A stretch of 64,000 bases of DNA, taken from the NCBI RefSeq assembly GCF_965215655.1, contig NZ_OZ244111.1, positions 2,604,001 to 2,668,000 of the forward strand. The letters are read 5' to 3'. The notes beneath the pieces were generated by a model, which was not told the DNA's origin, made no database searches, and saw only the letters and a program-made list of their open reading frames with translations. Below, piece by piece: positions 1-8,902 of this stretch (the stretch's first letter is position 1; each line of letters starts with the position of its first letter). This DNA is from Nioella sp965215655. GTDB lineage: Bacteria; Pseudomonadota; Alphaproteobacteria; Rhodobacterales; Rhodobacteraceae. The position numbers and the translations under genes were made by a program.

Positions 1-705
1 GAAAGCGCCGGGGCGCCTGTGGATATCGCCGACGGCTTCGTGCATTTTTCCACCGCCGAACAGGCTGCCGAGACCGCCGCCAAGCACTTTGCGGGGGCGG
101 ACGGGCTGGTTTTGCTGGCTCTGGAGGCAGATGCCCTGGGCGATGCGCTGAAATGGGAGGTCTCGCGCGGGGGGGCGCTGTTTCCGCATCTCTACGCGCC
201 CTTGCGGCTGGCGGATGTGCATTGGGTGAAGCCCCTGCCCCTTCTGGATGGCACGCATCAATTCCCCGAGGAGGTCCTGGGCCATATCGACCCCACCCGG
301 ATTCAGTTCGACGCTTTCAAGGCACTGGATCGCCATCACCCGATCGAGATGCTGAACCTGGTGCGCCTACGCGAGATGGCGGTTTACCCGGAGGGCCATG
401 AGTTGCATGGCCGAAGCCTCACCGGGGCGGACGCCTACGCCAACTACGGGCGCGATACCGCCCCGATCCTCGCCCGGCTTGGCGGCAGTATCGTCTGGCG
501 CGGCGGCTTCCAATCGGTGCTGATCGGGCCCGAGGGCGAGGCCTGGGATCTCTGTTTCGTCGCGCGTTACCCCTCGGCCCACGCATTTCTGGAAATGGTG
601 ACGGACCCCGCCTACCGGGTTGCCGTCGTGCATCGGCAGGCTGCGGTCAGAACCTCGCGACTGATCCGCTGCCAACCGCAAGTGGGTGGAGCAAGCTTCG
701 GATGA
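1..705 (+). CDS. DUF952-DUF1330 fusion protein, 5' end outside window
   Basis: The reading frame is open to the left edge, so the true start lies upstream; the first in-window start (GTG at 19) is probably internal. The opening residues (DGFVHFSTAEQ) and the following ~80 residues match the DUF952 family. From about position 285 (HIDPTRIQFDAFKAL) to the end the sequence matches DUF1330, a ferredoxin-fold domain usually encoded as a separate protein. Functions of both families are unknown. The stop overlaps the pyrD start (ATGA), so translation is probably coupled. The two domains are joined in frame through a Leu codon (CTG) where a separate DUF1330 gene would be expected to start. Confidence 0.75.
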   Translation, partial: ESAGAPVDIADGFVHFSTAEQAAETAAKHFAGADGLVLLALEADALGDALKWEVSRGGALFPHLYAPLRLADVHWVKPLPLLDGTHQFPEEVLGHIDPTRIQFDAFKALDRHHPIEMLNLVRLREMAVYPEGHELHGRSLTGADAYANYGRDTAPILARLGGSIVWRGGFQSVLIGPEGEAWDLCFVARYPSAHAFLEMVTDPAYRVAVVHRQAAVRTSRLIRCQPQVGGASFG

Positions 706-1760
706 GTGTGATTGAAACCATGGGCATGGCGCTGATGCGCCGGATGGACCCGGAAGCCGCCCACGGGCTGGCCCTGAAGGCCCTTGGGATGGGGCTCTCC
801 CCCCTGCCCGGCAGCGTAACCTCTGACCGTCTGCGCACTACGGTGGCCGGGCTCGACCTTCCCAACCCCGTCGGTCTTGCGGCGGGGTTCGACAAGAACG
901 CAACCGCGCTCGCACCGCTCGCCCGCGCGGGCTTTGGCTTTATCGAGGTCGGCGCCGCCACCCCCCGCCCCCAGCCCGGAAACCCGAAACCGCGCCTCTT
1001 CCGCCTGAGCGAGGACCGCGCCGCGATCAACCGCTTCGGCTTCAACAATGACGGTATGGAGGTGATTGCCGCCCGATTGGCCACCCGGCCCAAGGGCGCG
1101 ATCGTTGGCCTGAACCTTGGCGCGAACAAGGACAGCGACGACCGGTCCGCCGATTTCGCCCATGTCCTGACCTGCTGCGGCCCGCATGTGGATTTCGCCA
1201 CCGTCAACGTCTCCTCCCCCAATACCGAGAACCTGCGCGACCTGCAGGGCAAGGCGGCGCTGGAGGCGCTGCTCGCGGGCGTGATGGAGGCGCGCGCGGG
1301 TCTGGCGGTTCCGATCCCCATCTTCCTCAAGATCGCCCCCGATCTGGACCCATCCGAGATAGAGGATATCGCAGACGTCGCGCTCAGCTCCGGTCTCTCG
1401 GGCATCATCGCCACCAACACGACGAAGTCCCGCGATGGCTTGCAAAGCGCACATCGGGACGAGATGGGTGGGCTGTCCGGCCAACCCCTGTTCGAGATGA
1501 GCACGCGGGTTCTGGCGCGGCTCTCGCAGCTGACTGAGGGCAAGCTGCCGCTTATTGGTGTGGGCGGCGTGGGGTCGGCGGAACAGGCCTATCAGAAAAT
1601 CCGCGCCGGGGCCTCTGCCGTTCAGCTCTATACAGCGCTGGTCTATGGCGGGTTGTCGCTGGCCGCAGAAATCGCGCGCGGGCTGGATGAGTTGCTGGCG
1701 CGCGACGGGTTCGCGACGGTGGCCGAGGCCGTGGCAACCGGGCGCAGCGACTGGATTTGA
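702..1760 (+). CDS. pyrD: Dihydroorotate dehydrogenase (quinone)
   Basis: This is a 352-aa class 2 dihydroorotate dehydrogenase, the flavoenzyme that oxidises dihydroorotate to orotate in pyrimidine synthesis and passes electrons to membrane quinone. It shows the N-terminal helical extension of class 2 enzymes (about residues 1-45), the VGLAAGFDKNA segment, the substrate-site region NVSSPNTENLRDLQ, the ATNTT segment, and a C-terminal phosphate-binding stretch (GVGGVGSAEQAYQKIRAGASAVQLYTALVY). Length is normal for the family. The start overlaps the preceding stop by 4 bp. The gene is followed by a hairpin region and a convergent MATE gene. Confidence 0.96.
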   Translation: MSVIETMGMALMRRMDPEAAHGLALKALGMGLSPLPGSVTSDRLRTTVAGLDLPNPVGLAAGFDKNATALAPLARAGFGFIEVGAATPRPQPGNPKPRLFRLSEDRAAINRFGFNNDGMEVIAARLATRPKGAIVGLNLGANKDSDDRSADFAHVLTCCGPHVDFATVNVSSPNTENLRDLQGKAALEALLAGVMEARAGLAVPIPIFLKIAPDLDPSEIEDIADVALSSGLSGIIATNTTKSRDGLQSAHRDEMGGLSGQPLFEMSTRVLARLSQLTEGKLPLIGVGGVGSAEQAYQKIRAGASAVQLYTALVYGGLSLAAEIARGLDELLARDGFATVAEAVATGRSDWI

Positions 1761-1789
1761 ACACTGCGATTGCGGCCGGGCGGTGAAAT

Positions 1790-1831
1790 AATCTTCGAAG
1801 ATTTTTGTTGAAAGGATTTTCGAAAATCCTT
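1790..1831. terminator. Two back-to-back palindromes between convergent pyrD and MATE genes
   Basis: AATCTTCGAAGATT followed by TTT (1790-1806) and AAGGATTTTCGAAAATCCTT (1812-1831) are both perfect palindromes in the 79-bp convergent gap. Their position and the T-run on the plus strand suggest a bidirectional terminator. Confidence 0.6.
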
Positions 1832-1839
1832 CCCCGCGC

Positions 1840-3168
1840 CTAGCCCACGGCGCGTTCCAGGGCCGGGTAACGGGCGCCAAGCGTAACGCCACGCGCGATG
1901 AACGAGATGTGCAGCGCCAGCCACAACCCGTGGTTTCCCATAGGCTCCAGTAACAGCCACAATGCCGCGTAATAGATCAGCGCCGAGACGATCATCATGT
2001 TGCGCATATCGGCGGACCGCGTGGCGCCAATGAAGATCCCGTCGAACATGATCAACCCCAGGAAACTGATCGGCCCGGCAACCATCCAGGGCAGGTACTG
2101 CAACGCCTCGGCCTGCACCTCCGCATCCTTGGCCATGACACCAATCAGCCATGGCCCCAGCACCGCGAACCCGATGGCCAGCAGCACAGCCGTGCCCGTG
2201 GCCCAGGCCGAGCTGCGGATCGCCGCCTTGCGCAGCAACCCCCGCCGTCCGGCTCCGAAGGCCTGCCCCACCAGCGCCTCGGCGGCGAAGGCATAGCCAT
2301 CGAGCGCATACCCCGTGATATGCAGAAATTGCAGCAGCACCTGGTTGGCGGCCAGCGTCACATCCCCGAACCGGCCACCGAGCAGCAGGAACGAGACGAA
2401 AATCGTCTGCAACAGCAACGAGCGGATCATGATATCGGTATTCACCACCGCCATGCGCTTCAGCCGAACGCGGTCTAAGACCCGGCCCCAGTCCTGCCAG
2501 CCCGGCCCGGTGAACGCCCCCCGGCACAGCCACAGCCCGACAGCCAATCCAGACCATTCCGCGATGAAGGTGGCGAAGGCCACGCCCTCCACCCCCCAGC
2601 CCAGTTGCAGGACAAAAACGAGGTCCAGAACCACGTTCACCCCGTTGATCCACAGTTGCAGCCCCAAGACACCGCGAGTCCGCTCCTGCGCGATCAGCCA
2701 GCCGGTGATCCCGTACATGGCAATCGCCGCAGGGGCCGACCAGATACGGATCGCCATATAGCCACGCGCCAGCCCCTCGACCTCGTCACTGGCAGGCGTC
2801 ACCCAGAACGCCCCTGCGAATAGGAGCCGCTGCAGGACGATCAGCACCAGCCCTCCGGCCAAGGCAATCATCAGCGCCCGGGTCAGCAGCGCCACGACCT
2901 CAGGCCCATTACCCTCGCCCGCCGCCTGCGCGGTCAGCCCGGTGGTGCCCATGCGCAGGAACCCGAAGATCCAGTAGATGGCGGACAGCACGATGGCGCC
3001 CACCCCCACGGCGGCAATCGGCGCGGCTTCAGGGATCTGCCCCACCACGCCGGTATCGACCGCGCCCAGAATGGGCACCGTCACATTGGCCAGCATGATC
3101 GGCAGCGCGATCTTCAGAACGCGTTTGTGGGAAATGGCGTCAGCCCTGCCGCCGGTCTCAGCCAACAT
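1840..3168 (-). CDS. MATE family efflux transporter (DinF-like)
   Basis: This 442-aa protein is rich in hydrophobic segments and has about 12 predicted membrane helices. MATE transporters exchange Na+ or H+ for drugs and metabolites across the inner membrane. Family marks include the N-terminal LKIALPIMLANVTVPILGAVDTGVVG and the repeated half-site near ANQVLLQFLHITGYALDGYAFAAEALVGQAFGAG, typical of the DinF branch. Length is standard. The start overlaps the end of the upstream thioesterase gene by 11 bp, placing it last in a three-gene leftward operon. The substrate cannot be told from the sequence. Confidence 0.9.
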   Translation of the reverse strand: MLAETGGRADAISHKRVLKIALPIMLANVTVPILGAVDTGVVGQIPEAAPIAAVGVGAIVLSAIYWIFGFLRMGTTGLTAQAAGEGNGPEVVALLTRALMIALAGGLVLIVLQRLLFAGAFWVTPASDEVEGLARGYMAIRIWSAPAAIAMYGITGWLIAQERTRGVLGLQLWINGVNVVLDLVFVLQLGWGVEGVAFATFIAEWSGLAVGLWLCRGAFTGPGWQDWGRVLDRVRLKRMAVVNTDIMIRSLLLQTIFVSFLLLGGRFGDVTLAANQVLLQFLHITGYALDGYAFAAEALVGQAFGAGRRGLLRKAAIRSSAWATGTAVLLAIGFAVLGPWLIGVMAKDAEVQAEALQYLPWMVAGPISFLGLIMFDGIFIGATRSADMRNMMIVSALIYYAALWLLLEPMGNHGLWLALHISFIARGVTLGARYPALERAVG

Positions 3169-3685
3169 GCGCCCCGTTGCCGTTTTTCGACGGCATCAGG
3201 AAATGCCCGGTTGCCTGCGCAAACAGCTTGTCGCGATTGTCCTGCCAGGCCTCCACATGCACACTGGCATAGCGGCGGCCCGACCGGTTCACCCGTGCCC
3301 GCGCATAGGCATCGCGCGGCAGCCCGGCGCGCAGGTAATCGACGGTGAAGTCGATGGTCTTGGGCAGGCGCGGCATGGTCTCGGGAGACAGATCCTCGGC
3401 GGCGGTGCGACCGGTTTCGATGTCATCCCACAGGGTCTGCCAGCTCAGCCCGATGATCGCGGTCATCTCCAGGAAGGAGGCAATCGCCCCCCCATGCAGT
3501 GCTGGCAGGAACGGGTTGCCAATGAGCTTCTCGTCATAATGCATGATCGCGGTCAGCTCATCGCCGCGCCGGTCGAACTCGATGCCCATGAAGCGGGCAT
3601 AGGGCACGCCCTTCACCAGCAACTCCAGCGCGCGGTCGCGGCGTTCCTTGACGACCTGAACGGGTTCGGGGCGGGGGCGGGTCAT
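3158..3685 (-). CDS. PaaI-type hotdog thioesterase
   Basis: A 175-aa hotdog-fold protein of the PaaI/YdiI thioesterase group, which hydrolyse acyl- or aryl-CoA thioesters. The central helix motif LHGGAIASFLEMTAIIGLS follows the family pattern (HGG, then an acidic residue in the helix), and the beta strand DFTVDYLRAGLPRDAYARARV is typical. It overlaps the downstream MATE start and starts 4 bp inside the upstream thioesterase gene, so the two hotdog proteins are translationally coupled. They may act as a heteromer or on different chain lengths; this is inference. Confidence 0.85.
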   Translation of the reverse strand: MTRPRPEPVQVVKERRDRALELLVKGVPYARFMGIEFDRRGDELTAIMHYDEKLIGNPFLPALHGGAIASFLEMTAIIGLSWQTLWDDIETGRTAAEDLSPETMPRLPKTIDFTVDYLRAGLPRDAYARARVNRSGRRYASVHVEAWQDNRDKLFAQATGHFLMPSKNGNGAHVG

Positions 3686-4128
3686 GCCTTGGCCTCCTTC
3701 GGGCGTTCCACGGTAAAGGCCCCGGCGGCGGTGGCCACGGGCCGATCCTCATCCTCGTCAAAGGCACTGGCGCGCACGAAGCCAACCGAGCGGGTGACAT
3801 TATAGCATTCCGCCCGCGCGATGATCCGCTGACCTGGGGTCGCCGGGCGCATGTAGTCGATGCGCAGATCAATCGTCGCGGTGCCTGCCGGGGCGTCCGG
3901 GTGGCTCATCACCGCCGCGCCACCGCAGGTGTCCATCAAGGCCGAGACGGCACCGCCGTGAATGACACCGCTGTGCGGATCGCCCACCAGATCCTCGGAC
4001 CAGGGCATCGAGATCACCGCAAACCCGTCGCCGATATCATCGAGACTCATCCCCAAAGCCTTGGAAAACGGGATCGCCTCGATAAATTGCTTGGCGATGC
4101 GGGCCTTTTCGCCGGCTTTCAGCGTCAT
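3682..4128 (-). CDS. PaaI-type hotdog thioesterase (second copy)
   Basis: A 148-aa hotdog thioesterase starting at MTLKAGEKAR; the longer frame to 4200 is rejected because an AGAGG ribosome site precedes the ATG at 4128. The motif IHGGAVSALMDTCGGAAV carries the HGG and the helix Asp typical of PaaI-like enzymes, followed by TIDLRIDYMRPATPGQRIIARAE. It is the first gene of the leftward set thioesterase-thioesterase-MATE. It is divergently transcribed from the MerR gene at 4253, so that regulator may control it (inference from position only). Confidence 0.88.
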   Translation of the reverse strand: MTLKAGEKARIAKQFIEAIPFSKALGMSLDDIGDGFAVISMPWSEDLVGDPHSGVIHGGAVSALMDTCGGAAVMSHPDAPAGTATIDLRIDYMRPATPGQRIIARAECYNVTRSVGFVRASAFDEDEDRPVATAAGAFTVERPKEAKA

Positions 4129-4252
4129 GGGGTGCCTCTTTGCTTGCCTTGACGGGGTCAGGGTAGGAAAACAGGGAACACGGTTTTGCATTCCCCGCAA
4201 GCCTGATGCAAAATCCCGTTACGGCACAAGACAGGGTTCAATCGGAACGACC

Positions 4253-4612
4253 ATGGCTGAGGAACGGCTGACATTCAAAGAAATGTGCGAACGGTTCGAC
4301 GTGACCCCGCGCACGTTGCGGCACTATGAATATATCGAGCTTCTGTTTCCCGAAAAGGAGGGCCGCCAGCGCTTTTACGGCCCGCGCGAGGTTGCGCGCA
4401 TGACCCTGATCCTGCGCGGCCGCCGTTTTGGCTTCAAGCTGGAAGAGCTGCGCCAGTGGCTGGAGCTATACAACGCCGATCCCGAACAGCGCCTTCAGCG
4501 CAAGGTCTGGATGGAAATGGCCGGCAAGCAGCTGGACGAGCTGCGCAGCCGCCGGGACGAACTGGACGAGATCATCGTCGAACTGGAACGCATGCGCGAT
4601 GTTTTCAAATAG
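4253..4612 (+). CDS. MerR family transcriptional regulator
   Basis: A 119-aa regulator. It has an N-terminal winged HTH (LTFKEMCERFDVTPRTLRHYEYIELLFP) and a C-terminal dimerisation coiled coil (QLDELRSRRDELDEIIVELERM). There are no metal-binding cysteines in the C-terminus, so it is not a metal sensor of the CueR or MerR kind. It is clearly paralogous to the MerR protein at 6221; both share FDVTPRTLR and LILRG(R/K)RFGF. The ATG at 4253 was chosen because the HTH begins right after it; in-frame sequence upstream is not MerR-like. It is divergent from the thioesterase operon. Confidence 0.88.
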   Translation: MAEERLTFKEMCERFDVTPRTLRHYEYIELLFPEKEGRQRFYGPREVARMTLILRGRRFGFKLEELRQWLELYNADPEQRLQRKVWMEMAGKQLDELRSRRDELDEIIVELERMRDVFK

Positions 4613-4664
4613 AGGCAGGCAAGCAATCCGAATGCCCTGAAAGGCTGACCACGCATCGGTCGAT

Positions 4665-6050
4665 CTAGTCCCCGCGGATCGCCGCGAGAACCTCGGGGAT
4701 GTCGACGCGCCAGGCATCGCCTGACAGCGGTTCTCCGAATACAGGCGCATAGTTCAGGCCGCGTCGGGCGGCAATCATTGCAAAGGCCGCTGTTCCCTTT
4801 TGCGGATGGAACATCTCGATGCAGCGCGATCCGGGCTTTGCCGCGAAGAGCGAGGTCAGCGCACCCCCATGAGGCGCAACGATGACATCGGCTCCCATGA
4901 TGGCCACAAGCTGGCCGACGCCGTCCAGCGCCTCCATCCGGATCGTGGTGAATCCTTCGGCCTCCAATGCGGCCTGCAACTCGGCTTCATTGCTTAACGG
5001 CCTCCGGCGCATTCCCATGCGCGAAAGGTAGATTTTCCTGCCATGATCCGAAGCAGCTCCGACCGCACGCTCAGCAGCGGCTGCCATTTCCGCCATCAGC
5101 TCTGCATCACAATAGTGGAACGGGTGACTGTGGCTGTGCGCGCCCAGTGAATCGCTGCTCATCACCAGAGTGCCAACGCTGTAGACATGACCCGGGCGTG
5201 CCGTCTGAAACCCGGGATCAAGGGCATGCTGCATCACTTGGTTCAGCGGGGCCGAGGTTTCGGGCAGATAGATGTCTTCAGACGCCACGCCATAGGTGTC
5301 ACGCAGGATCAGCCCCCTGCTCAGTTGATCGGCGACGAAATGCGCCGGATTTCCAGGGTTATGGCGGTCGCCGCAATAGGCCATCACCTCGATCGGCGTC
5401 ACCCTTCCCGCAGCGATCTGATGCGCCATCGCCGGGCCGGGCAGAGCCGTGGATTGGGCATCAACATGGTCGCCACGCATGATACAGAAGCGATCTCCGC
5501 GATTGGCAAACAGAACATCCTGGAAAACATGCACCCTTGCCGTTTTCACCTGCTGCGGCCCGGCAAGATGCAGGCGTGCGATCTTAGGGGCCTGCGCAAA
5601 TGGCTCGGCGATGGAGGTCGGAAGCGGATCAATGGCCCGATCCAGTGGCTTGGCGTGGGCGCAGAGGTCTGCCTCTTGCAGATCCTTCAGATGTGACCAG
5701 CGGGGCCTATTGGCCAGATGGGGAAGAACAAGAGACGGTTGATTGAACGGCATGGGCGGCATGCCCGCATCATTCCGAAGCCAATTGATCGGCGCCAAAT
5801 GCAAGTGCGTCCCAAGCTTGTACGAGATACCCAGGCGCTTTACCGCGCGGGAGAAAACCCGTTTGGCGATCTGTATCAAAATCGTGAAGACCTTAAGATC
5901 AATCTGATGCCGCACGCTACTGCGCCCGATAATCGAAAGCAAGTCGCGCGACAGGCCATCTTCGAACGGCGTTTCCAACGCGTCCTGCGTCCACACATCC
6001 CCTGTTTGAAGCCGATAGAATCGGCGGGTTCCGGGACAGGTTGGCGTCAC
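4665..6050 (-). CDS. Glycosyltransferase family 61-type protein
   Basis: This 461-aa protein resembles the GT61 (DUF563) glycosyltransferases in its C-terminal 150 residues. The segment KIYLSRMGMRRRPLSNEAEL and the motif GADVIVAPHGGALTSLFAAKPGS are the family hallmarks. Roseobacter homologues are common in capsule and polysaccharide loci, where they transfer sugars from nucleotide donors. The first 200 residues are not recognisable. The start is uncertain: the longest frame begins with GTG and has no clear ribosome site. It stands alone between two MerR genes, and its sequence is visibly less GC-biased than its neighbours, which could mean acquisition by transfer. Confidence 0.75.
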   Translation of the reverse strand: MTPTCPGTRRFYRLQTGDVWTQDALETPFEDGLSRDLLSIIGRSSVRHQIDLKVFTILIQIAKRVFSRAVKRLGISYKLGTHLHLAPINWLRNDAGMPPMPFNQPSLVLPHLANRPRWSHLKDLQEADLCAHAKPLDRAIDPLPTSIAEPFAQAPKIARLHLAGPQQVKTARVHVFQDVLFANRGDRFCIMRGDHVDAQSTALPGPAMAHQIAAGRVTPIEVMAYCGDRHNPGNPAHFVADQLSRGLILRDTYGVASEDIYLPETSAPLNQVMQHALDPGFQTARPGHVYSVGTLVMSSDSLGAHSHSHPFHYCDAELMAEMAAAAERAVGAASDHGRKIYLSRMGMRRRPLSNEAELQAALEAEGFTTIRMEALDGVGQLVAIMGADVIVAPHGGALTSLFAAKPGSRCIEMFHPQKGTAAFAMIAARRGLNYAPVFGEPLSGDAWRVDIPEVLAAIRGD

Positions 6051-6130
6051 CGGGTATTGCGCAGCGGTGGCAGGAGTCGCGCAAAAATCCGCTGACGCGC
6101 GGTCAATTTTAAAAGTGACGCGACGTCTCT

Positions 6131-6146
6131 TTTACGTTAACGTAAA
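6131..6146. promoter_or_regulatory. Perfect 16-bp palindrome, probable MerR operator
   Basis: TTTACGTTAACGTAAA is a perfect palindrome 74 bp before the first codon of the MerR gene that opens the fatty-acid cluster. It resembles the ACGT-(W)2-ACGT sites I recall for LiuR-type MerR regulators of acyl-CoA degradation. It is likely the self-binding site of the product of 6221-6619; that is inference. Confidence 0.6.
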
Positions 6147-6220
6147 CTTCTCTTGTAAGCTGTGCCCGAGAATCGCAAATCGGGACCCACGCAACGATGT
6201 TTATGACCATAGGTGACCTC

Positions 6221-6619
6221 ATGGATCCCGAAACCATGTCGATCCGCGAGATGTGCGATGCGTTCGATGTGACGCCGCGCACCTTGCGCTTTTACGAGTC
6301 CAAGGAACTGCTTTTCCCGATCCGCGAAGGCCAGAAACGGCTGTTCACCCGACGCGACCGGGCGCGGCTGAAGCTGATCCTGCGCGGCAAGCGCTTCGGC
6401 TTCTCGCTGGAGGAAATCCGGCAGCTTCTGGAACTCTACTATGTCGGCGACCAACAGGAAACGCAGCTCAAGCGCACGCTCGAAGTGGCGCGCGAACGGC
6501 TCGATGACCTGGAACGCCGCCGCGCCGAACTGGACGATGCCATCGACGAGATGAAATCTCAGATGGGCATGGTCGATGACATGCTGGCCAGCCTGTCCGG
6601 CGGCCAGAAATCAGCCTGA
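6221..6619 (+). CDS. MerR family regulator of the beta-oxidation cluster
   Basis: A 132-aa MerR protein with winged HTH (MSIREMCDAFDVTPRTLRFYESKELLFP) and a long C-terminal coiled coil (LKRTLEVARERLDDLERRRAELDDAIDEMKSQM). It has no cysteine-based metal site. Three in-frame ATGs exist (6197, 6203, 6221); the last has AGGTGA five bases upstream and is preferred. It lies 31 bp before an acyl-CoA dehydrogenase and downstream of a perfect palindrome, so it is probably an autoregulated, acyl-CoA-responsive controller of the genes that follow. Similar genomic placement is known for LiuR. The inducing ligand cannot be read from the sequence. Confidence 0.88.
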   Translation: MDPETMSIREMCDAFDVTPRTLRFYESKELLFPIREGQKRLFTRRDRARLKLILRGKRFGFSLEEIRQLLELYYVGDQQETQLKRTLEVARERLDDLERRRAELDDAIDEMKSQMGMVDDMLASLSGGQKSA

Positions 6620-6650
6620 CACCCCTTTTCTGCTTCTTCGGGAGGACCAG

Positions 6651-8423
6651 ATGCCAAGCTACACCGCCCCCACCAAGGACATGCAATTCATCCTGCACGA
6701 CGTGCTGAAGGTGACCGAACAATCCATCCCCGGCTATGACGAGCTGGAGCGCGATTTCACCGCTGCCATTCTGGAAGAATGCGGCAAGCTGAATTCCGAA
6801 GTCCTCGCCCCCCTCAACGTCGTCGGCGACACCGAGGGCTGCGTTCTGGAAAACGGCGTCGTGCGCACCCCCACCGGGTTCAAGGCGGCCTTCGATCAGG
6901 TCCGCGAAGGTGGTTGGCCGGGGCTGGACATGCCCGAGGAGTTCGGCGGCCAGAACATGCCCTTCGTCATGGGCGCGGCCACGCTGGAAATGTTCGCAGC
7001 CTCCAACCAGGCCTTCGCGATGTATCAGGGCCTGACCCATGGCGCGGCCTCTGCGATCCTGGCCCATGGTTCTGACGAGCAGAAGGCGACCTATCTGCCC
7101 AAGATGATCGCCTGCGAGTGGACCGGCACCATGAACCTGACCGAGCCCCATTGCGGCACCGATCTGGGCCTGATGCGCACCAAGGCAGATCCGCAGGACG
7201 ATGGCAGCTACGCCATCACCGGGCAGAAGATCTTCATCTCGGCCGGTGAACATGATATGTCCGACAACATCATCCACCTCGTTTTGGCCAAGATCCCCGG
7301 CGGCCCCGAGGGCATCAAGGGCGTGTCGCTCTTCATCGTGCCCAAGTTCCTCGTGAACGAGGATGGCAGCCTCGGCGCGCGCAATGGCGTGGCCTGCGGC
7401 AAGATCGAAGAGAAAATGGGCATCCACGGCAATTCCACCTGCGTCATGAATTATGACGGGGCCAAGGGCTGGCTTCTGGGCACCGAGCACAAGGGCATGC
7501 GCGCCATGTTCACCATGATGAACGAGGCCCGCATCGGCGTCGGCATGCAAGGTCTGGCGCAGGCCGAAGTGGCCTATCAGAACGCACTGGCCTATGCCAA
7601 GGACCGGCTTCAGGGCCGCGCTGTCACTGGCGTGGAGAACCCCGACGGCCCCGCCGATCCGCTGATCGTGCATCCCGATATCCGCCGCAACCTGATGGAT
7701 CAGAAAAGCTTCACCGAGGGCGCGCGCGCCTTCACGCTCTGGGGCGCCACCCTGATCGACCAGGCCCATCGCGGGGGCGACGCCGATGCCGACGGGCTGA
7801 TCTCGCTGATGACCCCGGTCATCAAGGGTTTCCTGACCGACAAGGGCTATGACATGACCGTGCAGGCCCAGCAGGTCTATGGCGGCCATGGCTATATCGA
7901 GGAATGGGGCATGTCGCAGTTCACCCGCGACGCCCGCATCGCGATGATCTACGAAGGCGCCAATGGCGTTCAGGCGCTCGACCTCGTGGGCCGCAAGCTC
8001 GCGGCCGATGGCGGAAAGCACGTGATGGCCTTCTTCGAGATGGTCAAAGCCTTCTGCAAGGACAATGGCGACGAGGCGATGGAGCCCTATGTGGCCCCGC
8101 TCAAGCAGGCGTCGAAAGACCTTCAGGCCGCCGGCATGTTCTTCATGCAGAACGGCATGAAAAACCCCAACGCCGCCCTCGCCGGTTCGACCGACTTCAT
8201 GCATATGATGGGCCATGTCTGCCTCGCCCTGATGTGGGCGCGGATGGCGAAAACCTCGCTTGAGGCACTTGCAAACGGCACCACAGACCCTGATTTTCAT
8301 GAAACGAAGCTCGTGACCGCGCGCTATTACATGACCCGCCAACTGCCCGCCACGGGCATGCATCTGGCGCGGATCCAGTCCGGTGCGGACACCGTCATGG
8401 GCCTGACCGCGGACCAGTTCTGA
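6651..8423 (+). CDS. Acyl-CoA dehydrogenase, DmdC-like
   Basis: A 590-aa FAD-dependent acyl-CoA dehydrogenase of the long form with an extra C-terminal domain. The active-site region QQVYGGHGYIEEWGMSQFTRDARIAMIYEGANGVQALDL and the FAD-binding stretch WTGTMNLTEPHCGTDLGLMRTKA are clear. The sequence resembles 3-methylmercaptopropionyl-CoA dehydrogenase (DmdC) of marine roseobacters, including its opening MPSYTAPTKDMQF. The family also contains general fatty-acyl-CoA dehydrogenases, and the thiolase and hydratase/dehydrogenase downstream fit straight-chain beta-oxidation. A GGGAGG site six bases before the ATG at 6651 fixes the start. Confidence 0.9.
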   Translation: MPSYTAPTKDMQFILHDVLKVTEQSIPGYDELERDFTAAILEECGKLNSEVLAPLNVVGDTEGCVLENGVVRTPTGFKAAFDQVREGGWPGLDMPEEFGGQNMPFVMGAATLEMFAASNQAFAMYQGLTHGAASAILAHGSDEQKATYLPKMIACEWTGTMNLTEPHCGTDLGLMRTKADPQDDGSYAITGQKIFISAGEHDMSDNIIHLVLAKIPGGPEGIKGVSLFIVPKFLVNEDGSLGARNGVACGKIEEKMGIHGNSTCVMNYDGAKGWLLGTEHKGMRAMFTMMNEARIGVGMQGLAQAEVAYQNALAYAKDRLQGRAVTGVENPDGPADPLIVHPDIRRNLMDQKSFTEGARAFTLWGATLIDQAHRGGDADADGLISLMTPVIKGFLTDKGYDMTVQAQQVYGGHGYIEEWGMSQFTRDARIAMIYEGANGVQALDLVGRKLAADGGKHVMAFFEMVKAFCKDNGDEAMEPYVAPLKQASKDLQAAGMFFMQNGMKNPNAALAGSTDFMHMMGHVCLALMWARMAKTSLEALANGTTDPDFHETKLVTARYYMTRQLPATGMHLARIQSGADTVMGLTADQF

Positions 8424-8432
8424 GAGGGACCA

Positions 8433-8645
8433 ATGCCCAAACGCCTGCGCCTCACCCGCCGCCCCAATATCGCGATGTCCGAAGACGGGTATCGCAAGCT
8501 GAGGGCGCTGGCCGGTGAGGCCGGGCTCGACGAGGGGGAGTTCCTGTCTTTCCTCTTCGAGAACTGGAAAAGCGTGGTGGATGAAGACAATTTCACCCAC
8601 CGCATCCGGCTGTTCAATTCGGAACTGGAAACACGAAAACGGTAA
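8433..8645 (+). CDS. Small conserved hypothetical protein
   Basis: A 70-aa basic, probably cytosolic protein (begins MPKRLRLTRRPNIAMSEDGY) starting 9 bp after the acyl-CoA dehydrogenase, with a GAGAGGGA ribosome site. It contains a short charged helix-rich section (GLDEGEFLSFLFENWKSVVDEDNF) and no cysteines. Its N-terminus faintly recalls the strand-helix opening of ribbon-helix-helix proteins, but I cannot assign it. Placement implies co-transcription with the dehydrogenase. Confidence 0.7.
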   Translation: MPKRLRLTRRPNIAMSEDGYRKLRALAGEAGLDEGEFLSFLFENWKSVVDEDNFTHRIRLFNSELETRKR

Positions 8646-8676
8646 GGTCCGGCAAGGGCCTTGGGGCGGAGGATTT

Positions 8677-8880
8677 GGGTATTTTTGCAAAGAAGAAGGG
8701 GTAAGACATCCCATCTGCCAGCCATCGTTTCGAAGCCCGAACCGGGCCAACAGGACGACATGGCAAACAGGATGCCTTCTCCTTTGGCGGTCATCGGCTC
8801 CCCAGCCTGTACCGCGCTTAGGAAGCTAGGCGGTTAACCTTAACAAACCGTTATGAGCCGTCTTCTTTGCGAAAATACCC
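8677..8880. repeat. 20-bp inverted repeat pair with 164-bp spacer
   Basis: GGGTATTTTTGCAAAGAAGA (8677-8696) reappears inverted at 8861-8880 with one mismatch. The pair brackets most of the 335-bp gene-free stretch between the small protein and the GST gene. The spacer has no convincing reading frame. Related AT-rich motifs follow many roseobacter genes in my recollection, so this may be a dispersed intergenic element. Confidence 0.6.
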
Positions 8881-8902
8881 CGCAGGGGGGGCGCTCTTTG
8901 GG

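Noticed and set aside
6468..8750. 760-codon minus-strand open frame opposite the acyl-CoA dehydrogenase
   Set aside because: Antisense shadow of a clearly recognised gene in GC-rich DNA; its translation matches no family.
8834..8855. CtrA box in the GST leader
   Set aside because: Spacing fits only TTAA-N7-TTAT, an imperfect match.
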